Origin: Kutzneria sp. 744
Lineage (GTDB): Bacteria; Actinomycetota; Actinomycetes; Mycobacteriales; Pseudonocardiaceae
DNA length: 64,000 nucleotides
Direction of reading: 5' to 3'
NCBI RefSeq assembly: GCF_000568255.1
Contig: NZ_KK037166.1
Location: 10,504,967-10,568,966, forward strand
Shown here one piece after another: positions 36,233 through 45,779 of this stretch (position 1 is its first letter; each line of letters begins with the position of its first letter). Position numbers and translations under genes: made by a program. Below the pieces are notes generated by a model. The model made no database searches. It was not told where the DNA came from and saw nothing but the letters and a program-made list of their open reading frames with translations.

Positions 36233-37969
36233 ATGTCCCAGTGGATTCCCGGTCTGCGGCAGGTCAAGTCCTATCGGCGCCACTGGCTGGCCAAGGACCT
36301 CGTCGCGGGTGTCGCCCTCACGACGCTGCTGGTGCCGCAGGGCATGGCCTACGCGGAACTCGCCAGGTTGCCCGCGATCACCGGGTTGTACACGTCCATC
36401 CTGTGCCTGCTGGGCTATGCGGTGTTCGGACCGTCGAGGCTCCTCGTGCTGGGTCCGGATTCCGCGCTCGGGTCGATGATCGCCGCGACGATCCTGCCGC
36501 TGGTCGCGGCGGACGGAGACCCGGCGCGCGCCGTCGCGCTCGCGTCGATGCTGGCGATCATGGTCGCGGCCATCATGATCGTCGCCGCGGTCGCGAAGCT
36601 CGGTCTCATCGCCGATCTCATCTCGAAGCCCACGATGATCGGGTATCTCAACGGGCTGGCGCTCACCATCGTGGTGGGCCAGTTGCCCAAGCTGTGCGGG
36701 TTCAGCGTCGACGCGGACGGCCTCATCGCCGAGATCGGCGCCGTGGTGCGGGGAATCGCCGACGGCGAGGTGGTCGGCGCGGCCGCCGCGGTGGGAGTCG
36801 GCGGTATCGCGGTGATCCTGGTGCTGCAACGCCGGGTGCGCAAGATTCCCGCAGTCCTGGTCGTCGTCCTGCTCGCGATCACCGCGGTTGCGCTGTTCGA
36901 CCTGGCAGCGCACGGCGTACAACTGGTCGGTGTCCTGCCGAGCGGCTTTCCGCCGCCGACCGTCCCGGACGTGAGCCTCTCGAATCTCGCGCCGCTGTTC
37001 GGCGGAGCGCTGGGCATCGCGGTGGTGTCGCTGGCGGACACGATCTCCACGGCCTCGGCGTTCGCCGTACGCACCGGGCAGGAGATCCACGGCAACCGGG
37101 AGATGGCCGGAATCGGGGTGGCGAACCTGGCGGCTGGGCTCTTTCAGGGTTTCCCCGTCAGCGCCAGTGGCTCGCGGACCGTGGTCGCCCAGCAGGCCGG
37201 GGCACGGACCCAGCTGGCCGGAGTCGTCGGCGCCGTCCTGATCACGGTGATGATCGTGGTCGTGCCCGGACTGTTCCGGAACCTTCCCCAGCCCGTGCTC
37301 GCCGCGATCGTGATCACCGCAGCGCTGTCGTTGGCCGACGTGCCGGGAACGGTGAGGCTGTGGCGGCAACGACGGACCGAGTTCCTGCTGTCGGCCGCCG
37401 CACTGGCCGGAGTCGCTCTGCTCGGTGTGCTGCCCGGGATCGCGATCGCGGTGGTCCTCTCGATCCTGAACGTGTTCCGGCACGCGTGGCTGCCCTACCA
37501 GACGGTGCTCGGGAAGGTCTCGAACCTGCCCGGCTTCCACGACGTCCGCTCCTACCCGCAGGCGCTCCGACTGCCCGGCCTGGTGATCTTCCGGTTCGAC
37601 GCGCCGCTGATGTTCGCCAACGCCAAGACGTTCCGCGACGAGATCCGCCGGCTGGCGGCAACAAGCCCTGCGCCCCGCTGGATCGTCGTGGCCGCCGAGC
37701 CAGTGACCGATGTGGACACCACCGCGGCCGACATGCTGCGCGACCTCGACGACGAGCTCAACAAACGCGGCACCCATCTGGTGCTCGCCGAGCTGAAGGA
37801 CCCGGTGCGGCGCAAGATCGACCGCTACGACCTGACCCGTACCCTTGATCCGGCCCATTTCTACCCCACCATCGACTCCGCCGTGGCCGCGTTCCGCAAA
37901 GAGACGAACACCGACTGGATTCCCTTCAGTGCAGGTGAACCAGAACGAGGTTCTTCATCAGGATCATGA
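36233..37969 (+). CDS. SulP-family anion transporter with STAS domain
   Basis: A 578-residue membrane transporter for sulfate, bicarbonate or related anions. The sulfate-transporter signature region is TLLVPQGMAYAELARLPAIT near residue 33, followed by about a dozen hydrophobic helices including GFPVSASGSRTVVAQQAG. A cytoplasmic STAS domain occupies about 440-555 (VIFRFDAPLMFANAKTF, VTDVDTTAADML). ATG 36233 is the first suitable start after the divergent PPK2 promoter. Its 3' end overlaps the convergent gene at 37926 by 44 bases. Confidence 0.92.
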   Translation: MSQWIPGLRQVKSYRRHWLAKDLVAGVALTTLLVPQGMAYAELARLPAITGLYTSILCLLGYAVFGPSRLLVLGPDSALGSMIAATILPLVAADGDPARAVALASMLAIMVAAIMIVAAVAKLGLIADLISKPTMIGYLNGLALTIVVGQLPKLCGFSVDADGLIAEIGAVVRGIADGEVVGAAAAVGVGGIAVILVLQRRVRKIPAVLVVVLLAITAVALFDLAAHGVQLVGVLPSGFPPPTVPDVSLSNLAPLFGGALGIAVVSLADTISTASAFAVRTGQEIHGNREMAGIGVANLAAGLFQGFPVSASGSRTVVAQQAGARTQLAGVVGAVLITVMIVVVPGLFRNLPQPVLAAIVITAALSLADVPGTVRLWRQRRTEFLLSAAALAGVALLGVLPGIAIAVVLSILNVFRHAWLPYQTVLGKVSNLPGFHDVRSYPQALRLPGLVIFRFDAPLMFANAKTFRDEIRRLAATSPAPRWIVVAAEPVTDVDTTAADMLRDLDDELNKRGTHLVLAELKDPVRRKIDRYDLTRTLDPAHFYPTIDSAVAAFRKETNTDWIPFSAGEPERGSSSGS

Positions 37970-38426
37970 CGACGCCGAGCAGCCCGGCCACACAGGTCGC
38001 CCCGATCAGCGTCGGACCACGCAGCCGGGCGGCCCGCGCCGCCGACCACGCGTGGTACACCAGCAGCGCCACCGCTGCGGTCAGCCCAGAGTTGGCCGCG
38101 GTCACCGGCGAGGCACCTGCCAGCCGGACCAGCAGCAGCACGGCGAGCGGGCCGTAGGAGGCCGTCACCATAGGCCAGGTCGCGCGCAGTTCCGCGACGA
38201 TCTGCGCCAGCCCGGGGAACCTGCCGTCGTGGACGTGCCCGCCCAGCAGTTCCGCGTATTCCTCGGCCGTCCAGTAGACCAGGAGCGTGACCACGACCGC
38301 GATCGCCAGGGGCACAGTAGGCAGCTGCCCGCCCGCCGCGGTCAGGACGGCCGCGGTGACGATCGCCCCGTAGATTCCCGCGGCCCGGCGCCGCCCGGCG
38401 ATCCGCTCAACCGGCGGGTCGGCCAT
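37926..38426 (-). CDS. Four-helix membrane protein of unknown function
   Basis: A 166-residue protein with four or five hydrophobic helices: AIVTAAVLTAAGG, LAIAVVVTLLVYW, YGPLAVLLLVRLAG, LTAAVALLVYHAW and a last one at TLIGATCVAGLLGVVMIL. The motif TAEEYAELLGGHVHDG lies between helices two and three. ATG 38426 has GGGGAGG six bases upstream. The start overlaps the end of the HD-domain gene by 20 bases, so the two are translated together. I do not recognise a named family. Confidence 0.72.
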   Translation of the reverse strand: MADPPVERIAGRRRAAGIYGAIVTAAVLTAAGGQLPTVPLAIAVVVTLLVYWTAEEYAELLGGHVHDGRFPGLAQIVAELRATWPMVTASYGPLAVLLLVRLAGASPVTAANSGLTAAVALLVYHAWSAARAARLRGPTLIGATCVAGLLGVVMILMKNLVLVHLH

Positions 38427-39051
38427 GTTCCGCCTCCCCATTCTGTCTGAAATGGACGGAAAGCAACAGAGACTCGGTCCGGCGTACCGCACCCGCCCGC
38501 TCTGCGCCGTTGTCCGCCAGCGCCCGCACCACGAGATCGTCCGGACCCCGCCGTGCGCACAACTCCACAATCCGAGTCCGCAACGAAACGGGCAGGCCGT
38601 CGGGGCTCGTGGTCAGGTCGCAGTACCACAGCGCGTCCCGGACCGGGCCGCGTTCGTCCGGGAACTCCGCGAGCTGGGGACCGAGGCCCACCAGTGCGGC
38701 GACCGACGCCGCTCCCGAATGGTGGGCCACCAGTCCGCATACCCGGCCGGCGACACCGAGCCCGGCGAGGTAGCGCGCGCCGTCGAGCTGGTGCAGCCCG
38801 CTCGCCCGTACCGCGCCGGCATATCCGATGTCGTGCAACCATGCTGCGGCGATCAGCACCGGCCGGTCCACCGGTTCGAGGGCGAGGGCGACTTCTTCGG
38901 CCTTGTGCCCCACGCCCTTGCTGTGCGCCCATCTCCGTGGCAGGTCCGCCAGCAGCCGGCCCGCTGTCGACCGCGCCCACTCCTCCAGCGGTGCCTCGCC
39001 TGGAAACGCTCCGTCCAGACCGGGCCCACCCTCGGACAGCATGGGGGACAT
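38407..39051 (-). CDS. HD-domain phosphohydrolase
   Basis: A 214-residue soluble protein with the metal-binding HD signature: RRWAHSKGVGHKAEEVA (first His), AAAWLHDIGYAGAV (His-Asp pair) and CGLVAHHSGAAS (His pair). The C-terminal part has DALWYCDLTTSPDGLPV, which fits nucleotide- or phosphate-ester-cleaving HD enzymes. ATG 39051 follows AAAGGGG. It overlaps the small membrane protein gene and may work with it at the membrane; the substrate is unknown. Confidence 0.85.
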   Translation of the reverse strand: MSPMLSEGGPGLDGAFPGEAPLEEWARSTAGRLLADLPRRWAHSKGVGHKAEEVALALEPVDRPVLIAAAWLHDIGYAGAVRASGLHQLDGARYLAGLGVAGRVCGLVAHHSGAASVAALVGLGPQLAEFPDERGPVRDALWYCDLTTSPDGLPVSLRTRIVELCARRGPDDLVVRALADNGAERAGAVRRTESLLLSVHFRQNGEAEHGRPAG

Positions 39052-39556
39052 CCGCCTACCCCTTTCACTCAGCCGCGGTCCGGGCGGCGTGACCAGGGTC
39101 CGGTCCCGCACCGCCCGGTAAGACCGCCGAGGCTCCTTGGCGCCTTCATGCGCGAGGCTATGGCGGCGGCACAGCGCCTTCCTCATCCCGGTCGGGTGAG
39201 TCGGGCGCCTCGTCCCCTGGATCCGGGACTCCCGGTTCGCCTCGACGATGTCCTGCGCTGCCGGGGCGGGCACTCCGGCCGCTGCCGGTTCGTCTCCAGT
39301 GCCGCGTCGGAGACAGCCGGGGCACCGCCCACCAAGGCACCGAGGTGTTCTGCTGCCCGCCCAGCTCGCTGCTGCGCTCGTCGTGCACGGCCGAGACCGC
39401 GACACTGCCCAGTTGAGGGGCCAGCACCAGGACAACGAGCACGATCAGCACCTCACCGACGAAACCACATGAGACAAGCTCTCAGCCTCACCCGCGCCGG
39501 ATGAAGCCCGCCGCAGCAGGCTCGGAGACAGTGTTGGCCGCCGACAGGAGGGTGGT
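39052..39556. other. Intergenic region without a recognised gene
   Basis: About 500 bases. A minus-strand frame begins with a hydrophobic stretch (LIVLVVLVLAPQLGSVAV) and then becomes low-complexity; I cannot link it to a family. The divergent promoters of the HD gene and the lipid-kinase-like remnant should lie here. Confidence 0.4.
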
Positions 39557-40005
39557 GTGGTGATGACCTGGCATGCGGTTCGCTCCCCTGCAGCGCGGCG
39601 CGGCTTCGCGCTCGCCGCGCTGGCCACTGGCGCCGCGCCGGTCGTCCTCACGGTTCCCCTGCTATTGCGCGATCCGCTCGAGTTGATCGCCGCCGTCCTG
39701 CTCGTCGACTGCGCGGTCGCCGCCACGTGGGCGGCGCTGGTCCACCGGGGACGGCGCCGTATTCCGGCCGCCGTGACCGCCGTGCTCGCGCTGGCCGCCA
39801 CCGTGGCCCTGCCGGATCTGCGCGCACCTATGGTTCCTGGTGGTGGCCGCACTGGTCGCGCTGTCCGCGGGCGCGACCAGTGCCGCGTTGGGGCACACAC
39901 CTGCCAGTGCCGTCAGCCGGACCGGGCCAGCGCGTCATGGCGTCCTGCTGATGAACCCGCACTCCGGCGGCGGGATGGCTCTCACACCTGCCGTGGATGC
40001 TCCTA
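39557..40005 (+). pseudogene. Membrane-linked diacylglycerol-kinase-like gene, truncated
   Basis: The first frame encodes membrane helices (FALAALATGAAPVVLTVPLL, LIAAVLLVDCAVAATWAALV). After a shift near 39828 a second frame continues WFLVVAALVALSAGAT, then RHGVLLMNPHSGGG, the first strand and glycine loop of the lipid/diacylglycerol kinase catalytic domain. About 15 codons later homology ends where an IS110 fragment begins. The kinase domain is almost entirely lost. Confidence 0.72.
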
Positions 40006-40008
40006 TAG

Positions 40009-40170
40009 ATGTCAAGGGGTGTTGTGCGAGGTCTTTCATGATCGCTTGGTGGACCTCTCGTAGGACGTAGCGTTTGAGGCAACGCATGATGTCTTTCTTG
40101 GACAGGCCTTGGGCGCTGCGTCGTTCGATGTAGGCGTGGGTGCGGGGCAGTAGCGCACGATCACGATCAC
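40009..40170 (-). pseudogene. IS110-family transposase C-terminal fragment
   Basis: About 54 codons reading RALLPRTHAYIERRSAQGLS, then KKDIMRCLKRYVLREVHQAI and MKDL, match the final helices of IS110 transposases. Upstream it meets the end of the AI-2E-family gene. It is not the missing tail of the copy at 4949 in any obvious way. Confidence 0.7.
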
Positions 40171-40248
40171 GTGCAGGGCCGCGGTTGGCGCTTGGCGGTC
40201 GCCGCCGCGTTGATCCGGCGTTTGTCGGTGCGAATTACACCGTCGCCG

Positions 40249-41449
40249 TCAGTCCGCACAACGGTCCTGATCATCGCGGCGCCGCCGCTGTCGGGTCGCT
40301 TTCCTCCTCCGCCGCCGGACGCCCGCGATGGGGATGAACGAGCGCAACCGAGGGCGTTCGGCCCGTGGCGGCGCCCGAAGCAGGGCGGCGACCCAGCCGG
40401 CCTGCGGATCGATGTCGACCAGCACGACCATGAGTAGCAACGTCGCCGGAATCGCCAGCAGCAGACCCAGTGGGCCGAGCACCCAGGCCCAGAACACCAA
40501 CGACATGAACGCGGTGGCGGTCGACAGTCCAACGGCGTCCCCGACATAGTGCGGCTGGATCAACGACTGCGCCACGAAATTGATGGCCGTGTAAACCAGG
40601 ATGACGATGAGCATGGGTCGCCAGCCGCTGGCGAGCAGGGTGAGCAAGGCGGGCGGGAGCAGCCCCAGGACGAACCCCACGTTCGGAATGTAGTTGGTCA
40701 CGAACGACAGCAGGCCCCACAGCACCACCAGCGGAATGCCCATCCACGCTAGTGCGATCGTGTCCAGCGCGGCGACGATTAGTCCGAAGATCGTGGTGAC
40801 GACCAAGTATCGCCGGGTTCTGTGGGCGAAGCCCTTCAGCGCGACGCTGACCTGTGGGCGGTCCGCGGCGATCTCCAGCAGCCTCGCGTCGATGCCGCTG
40901 GCCTCGATGCTGAGGAACAGCAGGAGCGCAAGCAGGAACACGACGCTCGTCGTCATCCCGGTCAGGTCGACCAGGAGGGCGCCGAGCGAGGACAGCAGCT
41001 TGCCGAAGTCCGGCGCGCCGGCGATGTCTCGGAGCTGGGCCGATCCGACCCCGAGCCGGCCCAGCGCGTGGGGTGGCTTCTGCGACGAGCGCTTGGAACC
41101 GATCCGAGTAGTGGGGCAGCAGCGTGGCCAGCTTCGCGAGGGAGACGATCACGACCGCGCCGAACGCGATGAGTACGCCGTAGACCAACAGGACGAGCGC
41201 CAGCGTCGCGGCCCAGGCGGGGAGCCCGCGCCCCGTCAACCACTTGTGCACCGGGCTGATCGCGATCACGATGACGAGCGCCAGCAACGTCGGCGCGATC
41301 AACCACGCCGCCACCCTGATCCCGGCCACCGTGATGACCGACGCGCCAGCACCCAGGAGGATCACCAGGCCGCGTGGCATCACCGCGCCCGCACGCGGCG
41401 CGGCTTCGGAGGCGGCGGGGGGCCGGCTGGCCAGGGTGGGAGTCGTCAC
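40249..41449 (-). pseudogene. AI-2E family (PerM-like) transporter with a single frameshift
   Basis: The N-terminal frame runs from GTG 41449 (or ATG 41380) with LLALVIVIAISPVHKWLTG, LALVLLVYGVLIAFGAVVIV and HYSDRFQALVAEATP. It then changes frame near 41068. The second frame gives LGRLGVGSAQLRDI, VVFLLALLLFLSIEASG, VTNYIPNVGFVLGLLPPALL and the C-terminal helices, ending at 40249 after a basic tail. All expected segments exist, so a single-base indel or a sequencing error is enough to explain the break. The family exports small solutes; substrates are mostly unknown. Confidence 0.78.
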
Positions 41450-41712
41450 CTGCCGAAGCGGCTTTCGTCGCTGTGCACGGCGCGTCGCTCGTACCCTGGC
41501 CCGGGTTCCCCGTACGACCTGGTGCCGAGTCGCCGCTCCCAGCCGCAGCGCTCCGGATTTCCGGCTCGGCTGATTCGGCGACGTGTGTGCTCGCCTGTCA
41601 TGGCCGCTGTTCGCGCTACCTGGATCACCACCCGGCATGTGGTCACGGTGACACGACCGGAACGTCGATCTCCTCATCCGGCCGGGGTGGCACGGCTTCC
41701 GCCCGACGAAGA

Positions 41713-42180
41713 TCATCTGAATGGGTGGGAACCATCAACGGCCCCGGCGTGGCGTTGGCCCGGAACTTTCGTGTGGGTGACGGCCTGGCTTGAGACCACG
41801 ACCGGTGGCTGTTGCGCGTGCTCCTTCCGGTGTTCGGCATGGTCAAGGTGGCCAGGTAGGCGCTGGTAGGCGGTCAGGACCAGATCAGCCCAGGGCGCGT
41901 GGCCGGCCAGCCGGAGGTGGACGCGCCGGGCGTGGCGGGCGATGAGGCCGGCGATGGAGTACAGCCGCAGCCGCAGGCGTGTGGGCTCCCAACGCCGGGC
42001 CTCGTGGTCGGTCGACGCGAGCATCTGGGTCCACGCGGTCAACTCGACGGCCAACGCGACGATCGCGATCCAGATCTGGTTGTGGGCGAAGCCGTGCAGC
42101 GGCAGGGTGGTCAGGCCGGTGTTCTTCGCGGTGCGGATGCGGTCGTCGGCTCGTGCTCGGCGGCGGTGTTGGAACCGGCG
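41713..42180 (-). pseudogene. IS1380-family transposase C-terminal fragment
   Basis: About 140 codons including DDRIRTAKNTGLTTLPLHGF, AHNQIWIAIVALAVELTAWT and WEPTRLRLRLYSIAGLIA match the last third of IS1380-type transposases. The catalytic core upstream is absent; about 80 bases further a bacterioferritin scrap begins on the other strand. Confidence 0.78.
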
Positions 42181-42261
42181 TTGCCGGGGCGTGGCAGGAT
42201 CGCGAGTGGTTCGCCGGTGCCCGAGCGCCGTGGTCGACGAACGAGCACAACGGTGACAGTG

Positions 42262-42512
42262 GCGTCTTAACGCCACGTCGCGCGAGAAACTCCTCGCCGA
42301 CGAGGAACAGCACCTCGACTACCTGGAAACCCAGCTCGAACTGATCGGCAAACTCGGCGAACAAGGCCGCCGTCACCGGTCAGGCCCCGGTGCCGAGAGC
42401 CGACACGCCACCGATGCCATGATGCCGACCGTGCCGCGTGCGTCGTCACTGCGGACCACGCAGCCGGATGTCCTCGACGCCGAAGCCGGGCTTCAGGCTA
42501 GCGGGAATGCGT
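42262..42512 (+). pseudogene. Bacterioferritin C-terminal remnant
   Basis: TSREKLLADEEQHLDYLETQ followed by LELIGKLGEQ matches the last helices of bacterioferritin, including the Glu-x-x-His pair (EEQHLDY) of the ferroxidase centre. The sequence lacks the first three helices, has an in-frame stop just before the homology, and drifts into unrelated residues before TGA at 42510. It marks a lost iron-storage gene. Confidence 0.7.
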
Positions 42513-42541
42513 GAGGCGGACAGCCTTGCCATCCTCGTGTC

Positions 42542-42931
42542 ATGGCCTTGCGCTGTCTTCTCGTCGACGACAGTGCTCGCTTCCTCCAGGCCGCCAGGGC
42601 GCTGCTCGAACGCGAGGGACTGGTCGTCGACATCGCCTTGACCGGCGCCGACGCGTTACGACGCGCCGGGACGTTCCGGCCGGACGTCGTGTTGGTCGAC
42701 ATCGATCTCGGCGACGAGAGCGGCTTCGAACTCGCGCGCCGGCTGGACGAGCATCGGTTCGACGACCAGGCCGGCGCGAGCGGGCCATGGATCATCCTGG
42801 TGTCGACCCATCAGCGGGAGGACTTCGAGGAGCTCATCGCGGACAGCCCCGCGCTCGGGTTTCTCGCCAAGTCCTCCCTGTCCGCCAGCGCCGTCCATGA
42901 GCTGCTCCACGCCACGGGCGGCCAGGCCTAG
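42542..42931 (+). CDS. Stand-alone response-regulator receiver domain
   Basis: A 129-residue CheY-like protein with no output domain. The acidic pair is in CLLVDDSARF, the phospho-acceptor is Asp53 in VVLVDIDLGDESG, and the conserved Lys lies in LGFLAKSSLSA. It converges with the NarL-type regulator gene, sharing four bases at the stops. It may take phosphate from the nearby histidine kinase (43712). Confidence 0.88.
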   Translation: MALRCLLVDDSARFLQAARALLEREGLVVDIALTGADALRRAGTFRPDVVLVDIDLGDESGFELARRLDEHRFDDQAGASGPWIILVSTHQREDFEELIADSPALGFLAKSSLSASAVHELLHATGGQA

Positions 42932-43620
42932 CGGGCTTCGAGGAAGGTGATGACCGCCAGCACGCGGCGGTGATCGTCCCCGCTGTCGGGGAGTCGCAGC
43001 TTGGTGAGGATGTGCTGCACGTGCTTCTCGACGGTTCCCTCGGTGACCCAGAGCTGACGAGCGATGCCGGCGTTGGACCGCCCCTCCGCCACGAGCGCGA
43101 GCACTTCACGCTCACGAGCGCTGAGCACGGCCAGCGGATCGTCCTTGCGACTGGCGCGGAGCAGGTCCTGCACCAGCACGGGGTCGACGACAACACGGCC
43201 CTTGGCAATCCGCTCCACCGTGTCGATGAACTCGTCCACGTCGACGACGCGGCTCTTGAGCAGGTAGCCGACGCCCCGCCCGCTGGCCAACAACTCCAGC
43301 GTGTGCTCCGCCTCGATGTGGGCCGACAGCAGCAGCACACCCATCTGGGGGTACCGCTTGCGGATCGTCCGGGCCGCCGCGAGCCCCTCGGTGCGCTGTG
43401 TCGGTGGCATCCGGATGTCCAGGATTACCAGGTCGGGGAGGTGTTCCTGGACTAGATCCAGGAGTTGGGCGCCGTCACCGGCCTGCCCCACCACGTCGAA
43501 GCCGGAGCGCTTGAGCAGGCTGGTTATGCCCTCGCGGAGCAGCACGTCGTCGTCTGCCACGACCACCCGTCTCCGGTTGGTCGCGGCACCGTCCTCCGTT
43601 GGTCCCGGATCGGGCCGCAT
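42928..43620 (-). CDS. NarL/FixJ-family response regulator
   Basis: A 230-residue two-component regulator. The receiver domain has VVVADDDVLLREG, the phospho-acceptor Asp68 in LVILDIRMPP and the Lys in VGYLLKSRV. The C-terminal LuxR-type helix-turn-helix (about 160-225) reads LSAREREVLALVAEGRSNAG, then EGTVEKHVQHILTKLRL. I chose ATG 43620, after GGAAG, over the longer frame opening at 43803. It is divergent from the histidine kinase gene with a 91-base gap, so the two form a likely pair. Confidence 0.92.
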   Translation of the reverse strand: MRPDPGPTEDGAATNRRRVVVADDDVLLREGITSLLKRSGFDVVGQAGDGAQLLDLVQEHLPDLVILDIRMPPTQRTEGLAAARTIRKRYPQMGVLLLSAHIEAEHTLELLASGRGVGYLLKSRVVDVDEFIDTVERIAKGRVVVDPVLVQDLLRASRKDDPLAVLSAREREVLALVAEGRSNAGIARQLWVTEGTVEKHVQHILTKLRLPDSGDDHRRVLAVITFLEAR

Positions 43621-43711
43621 CGCCGCTTCCAATTGTCCGTATTGGGTACGCAAGTCCCTTCGCGTCGAGGGGTGAGCGGACTGTACTGGAGCCCATGTAC
43701 GGGAGACTACT

Positions 43712-45583
43712 GTGGGCGGCCTGATCTTCCGTGTGCTCGGCGCGAGCGCCCTGCTCGCGCTCGTGGACGGTGTCCTGCTTGTCGTCCTGCTGCGCGAGGG
43801 CATCGGTGAGCGCGAGACGGCGCAACTCGCGAGGCACTCTCAGGAAGTGCTCTCGAGCGCGAGCCGACTCGAGAGGCTGCTCGTCGACGCCGAGTCGGGC
43901 GGCCGTGGATTCATGCTGACCGGCGAGGAACGCTTCCTCGAGCCGTGGAACACCGCATGCGCGGCGATCCCCGCGGAGAGTGCGAACCTGCTGCGGTTGT
44001 CCGACACCCCCGAGCAGAAGGACCAGTCCCGGCGGATCACGCAGGGCGTGGAGTCCTACCTTGTGGAGTATTCGGTGCCCATGGTTGACGCCGTGCGCCA
44101 CAACGATCCCTCGGTCCGCAGTGTCGAGGCGATCGACGAGGGGAAAAGGCGCATGGACGTGGTCCGTGCCGAGTTCGAGCACCTCGACCAGACCGAGCGC
44201 GGCGTGGCCGTCGTTCGCGACGAGCAGGCCACGGCCACGGCCGCCCTGGTGGAGGTCACGGTGCCGGTCGGCGTCGCCGTGGCGGTGCTGCTGATCCTGC
44301 TTTTCGTCGGCTACCTGACGCGTACCGTCATCCGCCCCGTGCGCCGAGTGGCGGCCATGGCCGACCGGCTCGCCGGCGGCGAACTCACCGCTCGCATCCC
44401 CGAGTCCGGAGCAGCCGAGATCCGAACGCTGGAGCACTCGTTCAACCGGATGGGGCGCTCGCTCCAACAGAACCGCGACGAGCTCACCAGGCTCGCCGAT
44501 GAGCAGGCGGCGCTGCGGCGGGTGGCCACCCTCGTCGCGCACGCGGAGCCGCCGCCCACTGTCTTCACCGCCGTGGCCAAGGAGGCCGGCCGGGTCCTTG
44601 GCGCCGACGGCACGCGGCTGCTGCATTACGAGGCCGACGGCACGGCGACCGTGGTCGCGCGCTGGGGGGCGGCCGGCTCCGACATGTCGGTCGGAGCCCG
44701 CGTGACGCTCGACGCCGGCGGGGTCGCGGCCGAGGTGTTGCGCACCGGGGAGCCCGCCCGCTTCGAGGGCCCTGCCGCGGCGCTCGGCGGAGCCGTCAGC
44801 TCGGCGGTCGGGGTCCCGATCCTCGTCGAAGGGGCCCTGTGGGGAGTGATGAATGCCCTGTCGACGGACGAGCCGCTGCCCGAGGACGCAGAGGACCGCT
44901 TCGCCAATTTCACCGACCTGGTCGCGACTGCGATCGCCAACACGCAGGCGCGCTTCGACCTGACCGCCTCCCGTGCGCGCGTGGTGGCCGCCGCCGACGA
45001 GACTCGTCGGCGGATCGAACGCGATCTGCACGACGGCATCCAGCAGCGACTTGTTTCCCTCGCGCTGGACCTGCGGACGGTCGAGGCCGGAGTGCCTGCC
45101 GAGTTGCCCGAGCTCCGGGCGGAGCTGTCCGAGGTCGCCTTCGGGTTGGCGGCCACGGTGGACGAGCTGCGCGAGATCTCGCGTGGGATCCACCCCGCGA
45201 TCCTGTCCGAGGGGGGCCTGGGTCCCGCGCTCAGGGCGCTGGCTCGTCGCTCGGCCATCCCGGTCGAGCTCGACGTGCAGGTCGAGGGCCGACTCGCCCC
45301 ACCCGTCGAGGTGGCGGCGTACTACACGGTGGCGGAAGCGCTGGCCAACGCCACGAAACATGCGCAGGCCTCGGTGGTCCGGTTCGAGGCGGCCGTGCTG
45401 GAGGACCGGCTGCACATCTCGGTCCGTGACGACGGCGTTGGCGGTGCTGATCCGGCCCGCGGCTCCGGTCTGATCGGGCTCACCGACCGGATCGAGGCCC
45501 TGGAAGGGCGGGTGACCCTCGCCAGCCCGCCGGGCGGGGGTACCTCGCTGCAGGCGGAGCTGCCCATAGGCGTGGCCGAATGA
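43712..45583 (+). CDS. Membrane histidine kinase (CHASE3-HAMP-GAF-HisKA_3)
   Basis: A 623-residue sensor kinase of the NarX/DesK group. Domains in order: membrane helix (about 8-28), CHASE3-like periplasmic domain with ERLLVDAESGGRGFMLTGEE, second helix (about 182-202), HAMP (to about 260), GAF (about 285-410), HisKA_3 with phospho-His440 in RRRIERDLHDGIQQRLVSL, and a C-terminal ATPase domain with VAEALANATKHAQA (N box) and DDGVGGAD (G1). GTG 43712 is the start. The regulator at 42928 is its probable partner. The signal is unknown. Confidence 0.93.
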   Translation: MGGLIFRVLGASALLALVDGVLLVVLLREGIGERETAQLARHSQEVLSSASRLERLLVDAESGGRGFMLTGEERFLEPWNTACAAIPAESANLLRLSDTPEQKDQSRRITQGVESYLVEYSVPMVDAVRHNDPSVRSVEAIDEGKRRMDVVRAEFEHLDQTERGVAVVRDEQATATAALVEVTVPVGVAVAVLLILLFVGYLTRTVIRPVRRVAAMADRLAGGELTARIPESGAAEIRTLEHSFNRMGRSLQQNRDELTRLADEQAALRRVATLVAHAEPPPTVFTAVAKEAGRVLGADGTRLLHYEADGTATVVARWGAAGSDMSVGARVTLDAGGVAAEVLRTGEPARFEGPAAALGGAVSSAVGVPILVEGALWGVMNALSTDEPLPEDAEDRFANFTDLVATAIANTQARFDLTASRARVVAAADETRRRIERDLHDGIQQRLVSLALDLRTVEAGVPAELPELRAELSEVAFGLAATVDELREISRGIHPAILSEGGLGPALRALARRSAIPVELDVQVEGRLAPPVEVAAYYTVAEALANATKHAQASVVRFEAAVLEDRLHISVRDDGVGGADPARGSGLIGLTDRIEALEGRVTLASPPGGGTSLQAELPIGVAE

Positions 45584-45779
45584 CAGCGGGCGATTCCAGC
45601 TAACTGGTATGCCGGGCTGCCGGTGAGCACCCACTGCAAGATGCCCGCTCGCTGCGACGACACAGGCCCACTCGCACGCGAAGGTTACTCATTGCAAGGA
45701 AAGAGCGCCGAGCATTGGGACGTCAGATGCGAGCGACTGAGAAGCTGCACCACCGAGACGGACATTCGAGGTGAGCGGC

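Noticed and set aside
43475-45634. 719-codon minus-strand frame
   Set aside because: Antisense to the histidine kinase; no domains recognisable.
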